A stretch of DNA of 64,000 nucleotides from Rhizobium sp. TH2 (GCF_024707525.1 NZ_CP062231.1:5025501-5089500), one strand, 5' to 3'. Counted from the stretch's first letter, positions 34,314 through 43,584 are shown. Translations and numbers: made by a program. Notes: generated by a model not told the origin, from the sequence alone.

Positions 34314-35084
34314 TCAGAACTTGTCCTTGCGGGCACGGATTTCGGCAAAGACCTCCCAATCCTCCGCGCCTTCCATGCCGAGATGCTTGCGGATGCCGGC
34401 ATCGTCGGCGCGCAGGAAAGGATTGGTGGCGCGCTCGACACCAATCGTCGTCGGCGCGGTGTGACCGCCTGAGGCGAGCGTTGCCTCGATCTCCTTCACA
34501 CGGTCGCGCAATGCGGCATTCTGCGGATCGATCGTCAGCGCGAACTTCGCATTGCTCATCGTATATTCGTGGCCGAAATAGACCACCGTATCATCCGGCA
34601 GCTTGCGCAGATTGAGAAGCGACTGCCACATGTCGCGCGGGCCGCGTTCGAACAGCCGGCCGCAGCCAAGCGCGAACAGCGTATCGGCGGCAAACAGCAA
34701 CCTGTCCTGCGGCAGGTAATAGCAGATATGCCCCGCCGTATGGCCGGGCGTCTCGATCACCTCTACGGGGTGGCCCGCGAAGGAAAACTGACCGCCATCA
34801 CCGAACGCAAAGCCAATGCCGGGAATCTTGTCGGCCTCGTTCTTGGGGCCGGTGATCTCGGCATTGAAGCGCGCCTTGAGCGCCAGATTGGCCTCGACAT
34901 GGTCCTGATGATGGTGCGTGGTGAAGATATCGGTCAGTGTCCAGCCGCGCCGGGTGAGCGCATCGAGGATCGGCTGTTCCTCGGGTGCATCGATGGACGC
35001 GGTCTTGCCGCTCTCGGGATCGTGCAGCAGCACGCCGAAATTATCGCTGCGGCAACGGAAAAGCTCTATCTCTAGATTTGCCAT
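34314..35084 (-). CDS. gloB: Hydroxyacylglutathione hydrolase (glyoxalase II)
   Basis: Hydrolyses S-D-lactoylglutathione to lactate and glutathione, finishing methylglyoxal detoxification. 256 aa metallo-beta-lactamase fold: the binuclear metal motif THHHQDH (residues 56-62), then HTAGHICYY and [13 protein letters not shown] with the glutathione-binding residues. It is the first gene of a gloB-glycosylase operon and diverges from a methyltransferase gene (93-base gap). Confidence 0.94.
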   Translation of the reverse strand: MANLEIELFRCRSDNFGVLLHDPESGKTASIDAPEEQPILDALTRRGWTLTDIFTTHHHQDHVEANLALKARFNAEITGPKNEADKIPGIGFAFGDGGQFSFAGHPVEVIETPGHTAGHICYYLPQDRLLFAADTLFALGCGRLFERGPRDMWQSLLNLRKLPDDTVVYFGHEYTMSNAKFALTIDPQNAALRDRVKEIEATLASGGHTAPTTIGVERATNPFLRADDAGIRKHLGMEGAEDWEVFAEIRARKDKF

Positions 35085-35177
35085 CGGATGTCCCTATCTC
35101 GTTTGTTCAAAATGCTTTTCGCGAAGATGTAGTGCCATCGCCCTTGAAGTCCAACCCGGTCACGTTACATTTCGCCC

Positions 35178-35972
35178 ATGAGTACCGATATCGTTGACCT
35201 CAGACAGTTCTATCATTCTCCTCTCGGACAGATGGCGATCGCCTCGATCGGCCGCGCGATCGGTACGGTCTGGCCGCGGTTGCCGGACGAGCGGCTGATG
35301 GGCCTCGGCTTCACGCTGCCCTATCTTGAAATGTTCCAGAGCGGTGCGGAGCGGACCTTCGCCTTCATGCCCGCCGGCCAGGGCGCGGTGAACTGGCCGC
35401 CCGGCGCACTTTCGGCGACGGCCTTGGTGTTCGACGAGGAACTGCCGCTGCCGGATGCCTCGATCGACCGCATCCTGCTGGTCCATTCGCTGGAATTCGC
35501 GGAGAACCCGCGTGAGGCATTGAAGGAACTCTGGCGGGTGCTGGCACCAGGCGGGCGGCTGGTGGTCGTGGTGCCCAACCGGCGCGGCGTCTGGGCGCGA
35601 CTGGAGCATACGCCTTTCGGGGCCGGACGGCCCTATTCGCGCGGACAGCTGACCTCGATCCTGCGTGAGGCCAATTTCACGCCTGGCGCTTTCGCCGAAG
35701 CGCTGTTCTTTCCGCCCTACCGCAAGCACTGGATGCTGAGGCTCTGCCAATGGATGGAGCCGTTCGGCCGCCGCGTGATGCCGGTCTTCTCCGGCGTCAT
35801 CGTGGTCGAGGCGCAGAAGCGGCTCTATCAGGGCCTGCCGGTGTTCGCACGCTCCTCGCGCCGGGTCTTCGTGCCCGTGCTCTCACCGCAGGGTGTGCCG
35901 ACATCGCGTGATGCAGCGGCCTCTCTCCCTCTCGACAATGCCTCGTCCCCGGTTTATGGCCATCCGGTCTGA
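35178..35972 (+). CDS. Class I SAM-dependent methyltransferase
   Basis: 264 aa. A Methyltransf_11-type core is centred on residues 80-140 (LPLPDASIDRILLVHSLEFAENPREALKELWRVLAPGGRLVVVVP region). The usual glycine-rich SAM loop is degenerate, being replaced by LGFTLPYLEMFQ, and the extreme N-terminus begins FYHSPLGQMA. This pattern is typical of the rhizobial proteins divergent from gloB, of unknown substrate. The stop is 23 bases before tyrC, so the two may be co-transcribed. Confidence 0.82.
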   Translation: MSTDIVDLRQFYHSPLGQMAIASIGRAIGTVWPRLPDERLMGLGFTLPYLEMFQSGAERTFAFMPAGQGAVNWPPGALSATALVFDEELPLPDASIDRILLVHSLEFAENPREALKELWRVLAPGGRLVVVVPNRRGVWARLEHTPFGAGRPYSRGQLTSILREANFTPGAFAEALFFPPYRKHWMLRLCQWMEPFGRRVMPVFSGVIVVEAQKRLYQGLPVFARSSRRVFVPVLSPQGVPTSRDAAASLPLDNASSPVYGHPV

Positions 35973-35995
35973 TTTTTCACCGGATTTCCCGAGAC

Positions 35996-36916
35996 ATGAG
36001 TGACGTAGAGTTCAACAAGATCGCCCTGGTCGGCATAGGCCTGATCGGCTCCTCGCTTGCGCGGGCGATTGCTGAAAAGGGCCTGGCGAAGGAAATCGCC
36101 ATTTCCACCCGCAGCGAGGCGACGCTTGCCCGCGCTAGAGAACTCGGCCTGGGTACCAGCTATCACGCCAGCGCCCGAGACGCGGTCGGGGATGCCGATC
36201 TCGTCATCGTCTCGGTGCCGGTCGGCGCGTCGGGCGCGGTCGCAGCCGATATCGCACCGGCGCTGAAGCCGGGCGCCATCATCAGCGACGTCGGTTCCAC
36301 CAAGGCCTCGGTCATCAACCAGATGAAGCCGCATATGCCTGATGGCGTGCATTTCATCGCCGGCCATCCGGTTGCCGGTACCGAATATTCCGGCCCGGAT
36401 GCCGGCTTTGCGACGCTGTTCGAAGGCCGCTGGTGCATCCTCACTCCGACCCCCGATGCCGATCCGACTCAGGTCGCGAGGCTCAGGCATTTCTGGGAGA
36501 CGCTCGGCTCCCTCGTCGAGGAGATGGACGCGGAGCATCATGACAAGGTGCTGGCGATCGTCTCCCACCTGCCGCACATCATCGCCTACAATATCGTCGG
36601 CACCGCCGAGGATCTCGAGACGGTGACGGAATCGGAAGTGATCAAATATTCCGCATCGGGTTTCCGCGATTTCACTCGCCTTGCCGCCTCCGATCCGGTG
36701 ATGTGGCGTGATGTCTGCCTGCACAACAAGGATGCGATCCTTGAAATGCTGTCGCGGTTTTCGGAAGATCTCGCCTATCTGCAGCGGGCCATCCGCTGGG
36801 GCGAGGGCGACAAGCTGTTCGAACTCTTCACCCGCACCCGCGATGTCCGCCGCTCGATCATCGAAGCCGGCCAGGACGTGGCCGCGCCGAACTTCGGACG
36901 TTATCCAGAAAAGTAA
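35996..36916 (+). CDS. tyrC: Cyclohexadienyl (prephenate/arogenate) dehydrogenase
   Basis: Tyrosine synthesis: oxidative decarboxylation of prephenate or arogenate with NAD(P). 306 aa: the Rossmann loop VGIGLIGSSLARA at about 12-24, then the HFIAGHPVAGTEYSGP active-site segment with its catalytic His, and HLPHIIAYNIVG in the helical C-domain. There is no fused chorismate mutase or ACT domain, as usual in Alphaproteobacteria. Substrate preference between prephenate and arogenate cannot be decided. Confidence 0.92.
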   Translation: MSDVEFNKIALVGIGLIGSSLARAIAEKGLAKEIAISTRSEATLARARELGLGTSYHASARDAVGDADLVIVSVPVGASGAVAADIAPALKPGAIISDVGSTKASVINQMKPHMPDGVHFIAGHPVAGTEYSGPDAGFATLFEGRWCILTPTPDADPTQVARLRHFWETLGSLVEEMDAEHHDKVLAIVSHLPHIIAYNIVGTAEDLETVTESEVIKYSASGFRDFTRLAASDPVMWRDVCLHNKDAILEMLSRFSEDLAYLQRAIRWGEGDKLFELFTRTRDVRRSIIEAGQDVAAPNFGRYPEK

Positions 36917-36922
36917 GCCGGC

Positions 36923-38209
36923 TTACTTCCTACCCAGAGACATGATCTTCTGGCGGATCATCTTCGCCACGTTGCGGGTGTTCTGGTAGAGATGCAACTG
37001 CGTTCCGACCTGGCGCACTTCGCGGTCGGAATTTTCCCTGAGCCCGATGATCAGCGTGCCCATCGCCTCGCGCTCCTTCCAGAGCCGGCTCATGATGGGA
37101 TGATCGGGGATGGCGCAGGAATCCGTGCGCACGATATTGGCATCATCGAGGTGCCAGTCGGTCAGCTGGGCGACCAGCAGCTTACCGGGCGAGAAGCGCG
37201 AAAGCTCCTCGTTGAAGGCGGTCTTCCAGGTATAGGCTTCGCCGTTCATCATCAGCACGATCATCGAGGCGATCGCCTGGCCGTCGAGATCGATCGTGTG
37301 GATGCGCGCGGCGTCGATCTCGGCGAGATTGTTCACCGCCTCACGGGCGAAGGCGGCACGCAGGCGGTCGGATAGCATCGCGCTGCGCTTCTTGCCCTTC
37401 CAGCCGCTCGCTTCGAGCATCAGGAACTCTTCCATGCGCATGCGGACATCTCTGGGCTGGCGGGCGATCTCGTATTTCACCGTGCCGAGCTTTTCGATCA
37501 GACCCCACTGCCTGCGCATCTCGCGCATGTGCGACGATTTGATAGAGGCTTTGAGATAGGCGTCGCCATCGAGCAGGCTGTCGAGCATCGGCCTGCTCTG
37601 CTCGTTGGTCGTGGTGATCGGCAGGTTGCGCGACATGGCGATCGCGCGCGCCACCTGGGCGAACTGGCCGTTAAGTCGGATGTCGGGCAGGACAAGCACA
37701 CTCGGCAGCCGGCTTTCCTCGCGGCCGAGCGCATCGAGAAAATTGTCGATCGTCTCGGCCGCACCTTCGGCATCAACCAGCGGCGTGCCGAGCGGGCCAT
37801 AGGAATTCGACCAGGCGCGGATGATCGGCGCGCCGATCGAGAAGCCGGGACGCTCGACCGAGAAGGGCATCAGGAAACGCAGCCGGCTCTTGCCGTCCGT
37901 CTCGTCGCGGACGACGGCGAGCCTGATCTCGCGGTCCTCCAGCCGGGGCATGGCGGGCGCCAGGAAACGGCTGGTGAAGAAGACATTCGGCTCCATCGCC
38001 CGGTTCGAGAGGAAATCGAGCTCTTCCTGCAGGTCGTAGCCGGCCTGCGGCGCATAGATCGACAGGGCGCGGCCGGGACGTCCCGCCTCGATCGAAAGCG
38101 ACGGCGCCGGGCGCTGCCGTGTCGTGCCAATCTCGCCATGCGCAAGCTGCATGGAGGCGTGGAAGGCTTCTTCGTGCAGTGTCGGGGTCGGCGACATGGG
38201 TTCAGACAT
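36923..38209 (-). CDS. CelD/BioF2-like GNAT acetyltransferase, probably in surface polysaccharide synthesis
   Basis: 428 aa from ATG 38209; GTG 38215 and ATG 38197 are alternatives, and the last has the better ribosome-site spacing. The C-terminal half (about 210-400) carries the Acetyltransf_6 (CelD-like) pattern: LKASIKSSHMREMRRQWGLI, FLMLEASGWKGKKRSAM, then AFNEELSRFSPGKLLVAQL. Such enzymes modify exopolysaccharide or cellulose in rhizobia. It overlaps the end of the flippase gene by 8 bases and so is coupled to it. The acyl donor and sugar acceptor are unknown. Confidence 0.8.
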   Translation of the reverse strand: MSEPMSPTPTLHEEAFHASMQLAHGEIGTTRQRPAPSLSIEAGRPGRALSIYAPQAGYDLQEELDFLSNRAMEPNVFFTSRFLAPAMPRLEDREIRLAVVRDETDGKSRLRFLMPFSVERPGFSIGAPIIRAWSNSYGPLGTPLVDAEGAAETIDNFLDALGREESRLPSVLVLPDIRLNGQFAQVARAIAMSRNLPITTTNEQSRPMLDSLLDGDAYLKASIKSSHMREMRRQWGLIEKLGTVKYEIARQPRDVRMRMEEFLMLEASGWKGKKRSAMLSDRLRAAFAREAVNNLAEIDAARIHTIDLDGQAIASMIVLMMNGEAYTWKTAFNEELSRFSPGKLLVAQLTDWHLDDANIVRTDSCAIPDHPIMSRLWKEREAMGTLIIGLRENSDREVRQVGTQLHLYQNTRNVAKMIRQKIMSLGRK

Positions 38210-39617
38210 CCTCACGAACTGGACGCGCGGTTAGTGGCCGCGCGAATACGAAAAGCGTGATTTTCAGGCGGCTGCGCACCGCCACATGCAGCAGCACCGC
38301 TTCAACCAGCATGGCAAGCGCCGCGGCTGTGGCCGCGCCCTGGATGCCGTAAAGCGGGATCAGCAGCAGATTGAGGCCGATATTGGCGGCCAGCGCCACG
38401 ACATAAAGCTTGACGCAGAGCGACTGCTGGCCGGCCATGGTCAGCAACACCTCGCCCGGACCGACAGCGGCCTTGCACATGATGCCGAAAAACAGGATCA
38501 CCATGACATTGTAGCCTGCGGTAAAACCCTCGCCGAACATGCCGAGCAGGATGTTTCCGAGAGCCAGCGCCGTCAGCCCGACGAGCAGGCTCGGCCAGAA
38601 CACCCAGCGCACGCTCTGGCCGGAGAATTTCGCCAGCGCCTCTCGGTCATCCCCGGCAAACAGCGCCGAGAAATGCGGTGCGGTCGCCGCCTTCACCGAG
38701 AAATAGACGAACTGCACCAGCGCCATGGTCTTCGATGCGGCAAAGTAGATCGCGACTTCACTCGGTGCCAGGAACAGACCGGTGACGACCGTATCGGAAT
38801 TGGTCAGCAGGAAGATGAAGCCTTCGATCAGGAAGATCGGGATCGCGACGCGGAACCAGGGCGCGAATTCAACCTTCGCCGGCCCCCGGTCGAAGCGCCG
38901 GCGCAGCCGCCATGTGATGTTGAAGAACTGGCCAACCGTCGTGACATAGGCCGCCGCGAGACCAGCCACGAGCGCGGTCTGCGCCGTCTGCGCGGCACCG
39001 AACCAGACCGCAGCCAGCATGAAGAGGAGGATCAGCACCGGCCGGATGATATAGGTCGGTGAAAGTGCCGCGATGGCCCAGGAATTGGCGCGTGCGGTGC
39101 CTTCCATCGTGTCGCCGAGCGCGATCATCGGCAGGATGAACAGCGCGATATAGAGCGGCATCACATAGTAGGATTCGATCAGCCCCTGCGCGAAATGCAG
39201 CGCCACGAGGCCGACAAGCAGAACTGCCGTCGAAGACATCAGCGCAAAGAGCCGCGCGGTCGCCGTCAGGCCGCGAATGCGCTCGACATCGTTGGCCGCC
39301 TCGAACTGCGGCAGGAAGCGTATCTGCGCCGAATGGAAGCCGAGGCAGGAGAGGTTACCGATCAGGATCACCAGCACCCAGACGAAGACGAAGATGCCGT
39401 ATTCGTGCTGGCCCATCATACGGGCCAAAACGATCTGCGAGATGAAGGCGATTGCCGCCGAGACGATGCGGATCATGAAGGCGATCAGGGCATTGCGGCC
39501 CGCGCGTCCGTCGCCGTCGCTTGATGTCAGGAGTTCGTATGCCTTTCCCAACAGGCCTTTCAGCCCGCCGGAACCGGTTTCCGGCAAATCCTTTTCGGAT
39601 GCCTGGAGAAGGGTCAT
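38202..39617 (-). CDS. Polysaccharide/lipid-linked oligosaccharide flippase (MOP superfamily)
   Basis: 471 aa from ATG 39617 (MTLLQASEKDLPET). About 12-14 transmembrane helices in the Wzx/PST layout, with the N-terminal FISQIVLARMMGQHEYGIFVFVW segment typical of that family. It would flip an undecaprenyl-linked repeat unit across the inner membrane. Only the adjacent acyltransferase accompanies it; no glycosyltransferase or polymerase is nearby, so the rest of the pathway must be elsewhere. The 129-base upstream region contains an inverted pair TGTGTGA/TCACACA. Confidence 0.85.
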   Translation of the reverse strand: MTLLQASEKDLPETGSGGLKGLLGKAYELLTSSDGDGRAGRNALIAFMIRIVSAAIAFISQIVLARMMGQHEYGIFVFVWVLVILIGNLSCLGFHSAQIRFLPQFEAANDVERIRGLTATARLFALMSSTAVLLVGLVALHFAQGLIESYYVMPLYIALFILPMIALGDTMEGTARANSWAIAALSPTYIIRPVLILLFMLAAVWFGAAQTAQTALVAGLAAAYVTTVGQFFNITWRLRRRFDRGPAKVEFAPWFRVAIPIFLIEGFIFLLTNSDTVVTGLFLAPSEVAIYFAASKTMALVQFVYFSVKAATAPHFSALFAGDDREALAKFSGQSVRWVFWPSLLVGLTALALGNILLGMFGEGFTAGYNVMVILFFGIMCKAAVGPGEVLLTMAGQQSLCVKLYVVALAANIGLNLLLIPLYGIQGAATAAALAMLVEAVLLHVAVRSRLKITLFVFARPLTARPVREDV

Positions 39618-39746
39618 GAAACGCAATACTCGATATGTGTGAACGCGAAACAACTTACTCGTTTCTCACACATCAAGGTTAAGAAACGGTTCGAGAAGCC
39701 TGCGAAAGATCGAGGTGCGTTAGGTTTTGCGATCACGTCGAAGTGA

Positions 39747-40175
39747 TCAGTTGGCGTCCTCGGGCAGGTCGGGCAAAGCCGAAATCTCGATGCCTTCCTC
39801 GGTCAGCGCCTGGGCGTCCTCAAGCGAGGCGCGGCCCATGATGCCGCGTGCTTCGGCCTCGCCGTAATGGATCTTGCGGGCTTCCTCGGGAAACTTTTCG
39901 CCGACATCCTCGGCATTGGCGCGCACTTCACGCACCGCCTCCTTGAGCTTGTCCATCATGTCGCGGCGGACATTATCCATCACCACCGCCTGGGTCTTGT
40001 CCTTCTGGCGGCCCGTCGTGACATTCGGCGCCATCAGCAGCTTGGAGACGGATTTCGACGCGCAATGGGCACAGCTGACGTACCCGGCTTCCGCCTGGCG
40101 ATCGAAATCCGCGCTCGAGGCAAACCAGCCCTCGAACTGGTGCCCGGCATCACATTGAAGGGAATAATTGATCAA
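39747..40175 (-). CDS. DUF1178 family protein
   Basis: 142 aa. It opens with a zinc-ribbon-like pattern MINYSLQCDAGHQFEGWF ... YVSCAHCASKSVSKLLMAP (one Cys near residue 8 and a CxxC near 36-39), followed by a charged helical region and the conserved IHYGEAEARGIMGRAS end. The family is small and alphaproteobacterial, without known function. It is last in a leftward comF-grxC-nitrilase-DUF1178 run, starting 4 bases after the nitrilase stop. Confidence 0.9.
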   Translation of the reverse strand: MINYSLQCDAGHQFEGWFASSADFDRQAEAGYVSCAHCASKSVSKLLMAPNVTTGRQKDKTQAVVMDNVRRDMMDKLKEAVREVRANAEDVGEKFPEEARKIHYGEAEARGIMGRASLEDAQALTEEGIEISALPDLPEDAN

Positions 40176-40179
40176 ATCT

Positions 40180-41028
40180 TCACGCCACAGCGGCGCGATC
40201 GGGCGCCGTCTCCTTTACTTCGAATTCCCGCGCATTCCTGAGATTGGGGATTTTTCGACGCGCGGCCGCCACTTCCGCAATGTCGAGTTCGGCCGTGATG
40301 ACCGCCTCACCGCTGCCACCGGCGATCGCCAGCACGCGACCCCATGGATCGACGATCATCGAATGGCCGAACGTCTCGCGGCCGTCCTCGTGGACGCCGG
40401 CTTGCGCTGCGGCAATCATGAAGACGCCGTTTTCGATGGCCCGCGCCCGGATCAGGATTTCCCAATGCGCCTCGCCGGTCTGCCGGGTGAAGGCGGCGGG
40501 CAGGCTGACGATCTCGGCGCCGGCAACCGCCTCGGCACGGAAGAGCTGCGGGAAGCGCACATCGTAGCAGATCGCAAAGCCGAATCTACCGAAAGGCAGA
40601 TCAGCCAGCCGCGCCTCGCTGCCGGGACGGTAGACCGCGCTCTCGCGCCAGCTCTCGCCATTGTCGAGATCGACATCGAACATATGGATCTTGTCGTAGC
40701 GGGTAACCACGCCGCCATCGGGACCGAACAGGAAGCCACGATTGGCGATCTTGCCGTCGTCGAGCAGGATCGCCGTCGAGCCGATATGCAGGTGAATGCC
40801 AAGTTCCTTGGCCAGAGCCGAAGCGCCGGCGACAATCAGGTCGGTCGCTTCCGGCCGCAGGATTTCCATCAGCCCCTTGCGGTCGCGTTGCAGCGCGCCG
40901 GTCATCTCGGGCGTCTGGATATAGGTGGCGCCGGCGGCATGCGCTTCGCGCACCAGCTTTTCCACGCTGCGCATGTTCCTCTCGGGATCGACCCCGGAGC
41001 ACATCTGGATGGCGGCGACCTTGACCAT
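40180..41028 (-). CDS. Carbon-nitrogen hydrolase (Nit1-like, probable deaminated-glutathione amidase)
   Basis: 282 aa nitrilase-superfamily protein with its Glu-Lys-Cys triad: TPEMT (Glu near 41), YDKIHMFD (Lys near 112) and AICYDVRFP (Cys near 154). The sequence is of the Nit1/NitFhit branch, whose members hydrolyse deaminated glutathione, a side product of transamination. The adjacent glutaredoxin gene fits a glutathione context. The gene is 11 bases after grxC. Confidence 0.85.
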   Translation of the reverse strand: MVKVAAIQMCSGVDPERNMRSVEKLVREAHAAGATYIQTPEMTGALQRDRKGLMEILRPEATDLIVAGASALAKELGIHLHIGSTAILLDDGKIANRGFLFGPDGGVVTRYDKIHMFDVDLDNGESWRESAVYRPGSEARLADLPFGRFGFAICYDVRFPQLFRAEAVAGAEIVSLPAAFTRQTGEAHWEILIRARAIENGVFMIAAAQAGVHEDGRETFGHSMIVDPWGRVLAIAGGSGEAVITAELDIAEVAAARRKIPNLRNAREFEVKETAPDRAAVA

Positions 41029-41039
41029 GTCTTTATGTC

Positions 41040-41297
41040 CTAAGCGGCAAGCAGTTGATCGAGCTTGCCGGCCCGATCAAGTGCGTGGATATCATCGCAG
41101 CCACCGACATGCTGGCCGTTGATGAATATCTGCGGGAATGTGCTCTTGCCACGCGCTTTCTCGATCATCTCGGCGCGCAGCCCTGAATTGCCGGTGGCGT
41201 CATGCTCGACATAGTTCACGCCCTTGCCTTCCAGCAGGGACTTCGCCGCGGAGCAATAGCCGCAATATTGACGTGTATAGATGACGACCGAAGCCAT
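41040..41297 (-). CDS. grxC: Glutaredoxin 3
   Basis: 85 aa from ATG 41297 (MASVVIYTRQYCGYC), 8 bases after GGAG. A glutathione-dependent disulfide reductase with active site CGYC (Cys12, Cys15), a variation on the usual CPYC, and the GSH-binding FINGQHVGGCDDIHAL segment. It lies 39 bases after comF in the same run. Confidence 0.94.
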   Translation of the reverse strand: MASVVIYTRQYCGYCSAAKSLLEGKGVNYVEHDATGNSGLRAEMIEKARGKSTFPQIFINGQHVGGCDDIHALDRAGKLDQLLAA

Positions 41298-41336
41298 GAT
41301 CTTCTCCAAACGATTGGGTCTCAGCCCTTTGATATC

Positions 41337-42137
41337 TCATATAATGCCGGCGCCCGGCCTTGCAATGGCCATTGCGAAGGTCAGCACGGTCACATCCGCG
41401 GCACCGGCGCGCTTCATGACGCGGGTCACGGCCGAGACGGTCGCACCGGTCGTGTAGACGTCATCCACCAGAACGATCCGCTTGCCGAAAAGCTCCGTCT
41501 TGCCCTGAACAGTGACTTCGAACGCGCCGCGCATATTGTTCTCACGCTGCGCCTTTCCCAACCCGATTTGCTGCGCCGTGGATTTCTTCCGCCGCACGGC
41601 ATTGGCGGCAAGCGGCTTGCCGGTGATCTCCGCCAACGCCCGGGCCAGCTCCGCCGATTGGTTGAAGCGGCGCGACAACAGCCGCCAGGTATGCAGCGGC
41701 ACGGGGATGATCAGGTCGCATTCGGCGAGAACCTCACCGCCGGCACGCGCCATCCACTTCGCCATCATCGGCGCAAGCTCGGTCCGGTCGCGGTACTTGA
41801 GCCCATGCACCAGCTTGCGGGCCGTGCCATCGAACGTGCAGACCGACCGCAGGCGGTCGAACACCGGCGGATCGGCGATCGCCTCGGCCGACAGGAACCC
41901 GGCACCGAGATCATGCTCGAACGGCGTGCCGAGCACCTCGCAATAGGGCCGCTCGATGAAGCTGATATCCTGCCAGCATTCCTGGCAGAGCGCGCCATGG
42001 CTGGCGTTCATCCGGCCGCAGCCGGGACAGGTCGGCGGAAACACGAAATCGGACGCGCGATGCCATTGCGCACGCGCATATCTGACCAGCAGCGGCGTGA
42101 AGAATGGCCGCCTCGTTTTCGTGTCCAGCTCTTCCAT
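41337..42137 (-). CDS. comF: ComF-family amidophosphoribosyltransferase-like protein
   Basis: 266 aa. An N-terminal double zinc-binding segment (FPPTCPGCGRMNA, GALCQECW) is followed by a phosphoribosyltransferase domain with the PRPP loop RIVLVDDVYTTGATV near 220-235. ComF proteins are linked to DNA uptake in naturally competent bacteria; outside those, as here, the role is unclear. It heads the leftward run to DUF1178 and diverges from a methyltransferase gene with 57 bases between. Confidence 0.9.
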   Translation of the reverse strand: MEELDTKTRRPFFTPLLVRYARAQWHRASDFVFPPTCPGCGRMNASHGALCQECWQDISFIERPYCEVLGTPFEHDLGAGFLSAEAIADPPVFDRLRSVCTFDGTARKLVHGLKYRDRTELAPMMAKWMARAGGEVLAECDLIIPVPLHTWRLLSRRFNQSAELARALAEITGKPLAANAVRRKKSTAQQIGLGKAQRENNMRGAFEVTVQGKTELFGKRIVLVDDVYTTGATVSAVTRVMKRAGAADVTVLTFAMAIARPGAGII

Positions 42138-42194
42138 TCCTTGACATTATGCGAGGCCTCGTGACTTTGCGAGAAAAACAAACGAGCGCATGAC

Positions 42195-43052
42195 ATGGAT
42201 ATTCTGTTCGATCCCGACCTGGTGGTGGCGCGGCGCAAACGCGCGGCGAAAAGCTTCGAACCGAAGGCGGGTTTCCTCATGGATCTCGCGGCCGAGGAGC
42301 TCGCCTTCCGCCTGCATGCCGTCGAGCGGCATTTCGATCATGCGGCCGAGATGTTTGGCGGCACTGGCAGTGTTGCGACTGCGGCCATGATGACGGGCAA
42401 GATCGGGGAATTGAAGCGCGTCGATGTGGCCGGCAACGCCGATATTGAGGCCGGTAGCTTCGAGGATGTTCCTCTAGAGCCCGCTTCGCTCAATCTCGTT
42501 CTGGCGCCGCTGTCGCTACATGTCGTCAACGACCTGCCCGGCAGCCTGATCCGCATTCGCCGGGCGTTGAAACCGGACGGGCTTTTCCTCGCTGCAATAC
42601 CCGGCAGCGGCACACTCAGCGAACTCAATGAAGTCTTACTCGAGACCGAGACCCGGCTCTATGGCGGCGCGAGTCCCCGCGTCATCCCATTTGGCGATGT
42701 GCGCTCCATCGGTGCGCTGCTGCAAAGGGCGGGCTTTGCGCTACCTGTCGCCGATGTCGAGACTTATACCGTCCGCTATGAATCCCTTTTCGGGCTGATG
42801 AAGGACCTCCGGGCATTCGGCATGACCAACATGCTGGCCGATCGCTCACGCCGGCCGGTCTCGCGGCAGTTCTTCATCGAAGCGGCCAAGCTCTATGCGG
42901 AACGTTATGCCGACCCGGACGGACGCATTCGGGCGACCTTCTCGATCACCTATCTCTCTGGCTGGGCGCCACATGAAAGCCAGGCCAAGCCCCTGAAGCC
43001 GGGTTCGGCAACGGTGCGTCTCGCCGATGCTCTGAAGGATCCGAAGGGCTGA
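42195..43052 (+). CDS. SAM-dependent methyltransferase of the NDUFAF5/BioC-like type
   Basis: 285 aa. The N-terminus MDILFDPDLVVARRKRAAKSF, the DLAAEELAFRL segment, and the FEDVPLEPASLNLVLAPLSLHVVNDLPGSL core match the alphaproteobacterial homologues of NDUFAF5, the mitochondrial complex I assembly factor that hydroxylates an Arg of NDUFS7 despite a methyltransferase fold. BioC-type methylation is the alternative. It diverges from comF, and two hairpins follow its stop. Confidence 0.82.
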   Translation: MDILFDPDLVVARRKRAAKSFEPKAGFLMDLAAEELAFRLHAVERHFDHAAEMFGGTGSVATAAMMTGKIGELKRVDVAGNADIEAGSFEDVPLEPASLNLVLAPLSLHVVNDLPGSLIRIRRALKPDGLFLAAIPGSGTLSELNEVLLETETRLYGGASPRVIPFGDVRSIGALLQRAGFALPVADVETYTVRYESLFGLMKDLRAFGMTNMLADRSRRPVSRQFFIEAAKLYAERYADPDGRIRATFSITYLSGWAPHESQAKPLKPGSATVRLADALKDPKG

Positions 43053-43061
43053 GTGTAAGGG

Positions 43062-43105
43062 CTGGGCACCCCCCTCTGCCCTGCCGGGCAGAGGGGGGTG
43101 CCCAG
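43062..43105. repeat. Perfect 20-bp hairpin sharing a repeat word with the element at 16.7 kb
   Basis: Arms 43062-43081 and 43086-43105 are exact reverse complements with a TGCC loop (CTGGGCACCCCCCTCTGCCC on the left). Twenty-eight bases of it recur exactly at 16722-16749 in inverted orientation. It starts 9 bases after the methyltransferase stop; it has no T run and so is a repeat rather than a standard terminator. Confidence 0.88.
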
Positions 43106-43118
43106 GCTGAAAACGAAT

Positions 43119-43141
43119 AGAGCCCGGCTTAGCCGGGCTCC
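43119..43141 (-). terminator. Hairpin terminator of the small membrane protein gene
   Basis: A 9-bp stem GAGCCCGGC/GCCGGGCTC with a short loop, followed on the minus strand by TATTCGTTTTC. It lies about 30 bases past the stop of the gene at 43170 and may also serve the converging methyltransferase gene. Confidence 0.65.
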
Positions 43142-43169
43142 GATAATTGCCACTAATGACGAAACGCCT

Positions 43170-43490
43170 TCAGCAGCCGCCATTCTCGTCGGATTCACCG
43201 ACAATGCACGCATCGCCCGGATTCTCCGACAGCACGCTGCGACGGATCGTATAGTGCCTGGTCTTGCTGTCCTTCGCCGGCACCGAGCCGGTCGTGATAT
43301 TGTCGTAATCCATCGTGCTCGCCTGAAGCCGGGCGCCGGATTTGTCGGGCGCCAGCATCGGCGTGACGATCAGGGAAAGGGCGATCGCCGCCGTCCCGAA
43401 CAGGAGTGCCATGTTGAGAGCGCCCATGCGGTTAGGCTTGACGCTCACGAACTCCCGGTCCGGCTCTTCATGCCAGTGCTCATTGTTCAT
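43170..43490 (-). CDS. Small single-pass membrane protein of unknown function
   Basis: 106 aa. A polar N-terminus (MNNEHWHEEPDREFVSVKPNRMG), one transmembrane helix at about 24-46 (ALNMALLFGTAAIALSLIV), and an exported tail of 60 residues containing NITTGS and two Cys near the end (GDACIVGESDENGGC) that may form a disulfide. The tail has HYTIRRSVLSE. The shape is common in rhizobia, but I know no function. It is a single gene with its own terminator. Confidence 0.7.
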   Translation of the reverse strand: MNNEHWHEEPDREFVSVKPNRMGALNMALLFGTAAIALSLIVTPMLAPDKSGARLQASTMDYDNITTGSVPAKDSKTRHYTIRRSVLSENPGDACIVGESDENGGC

Positions 43491-43584
43491 CTGTCAGTCC
43501 TGTAGAAAAATCAAAATCATAACGAGCTTGATTTTTGCCACAGGGACCTAAACGAAACCTTAACAGAAACTTATTCTTAACGAT

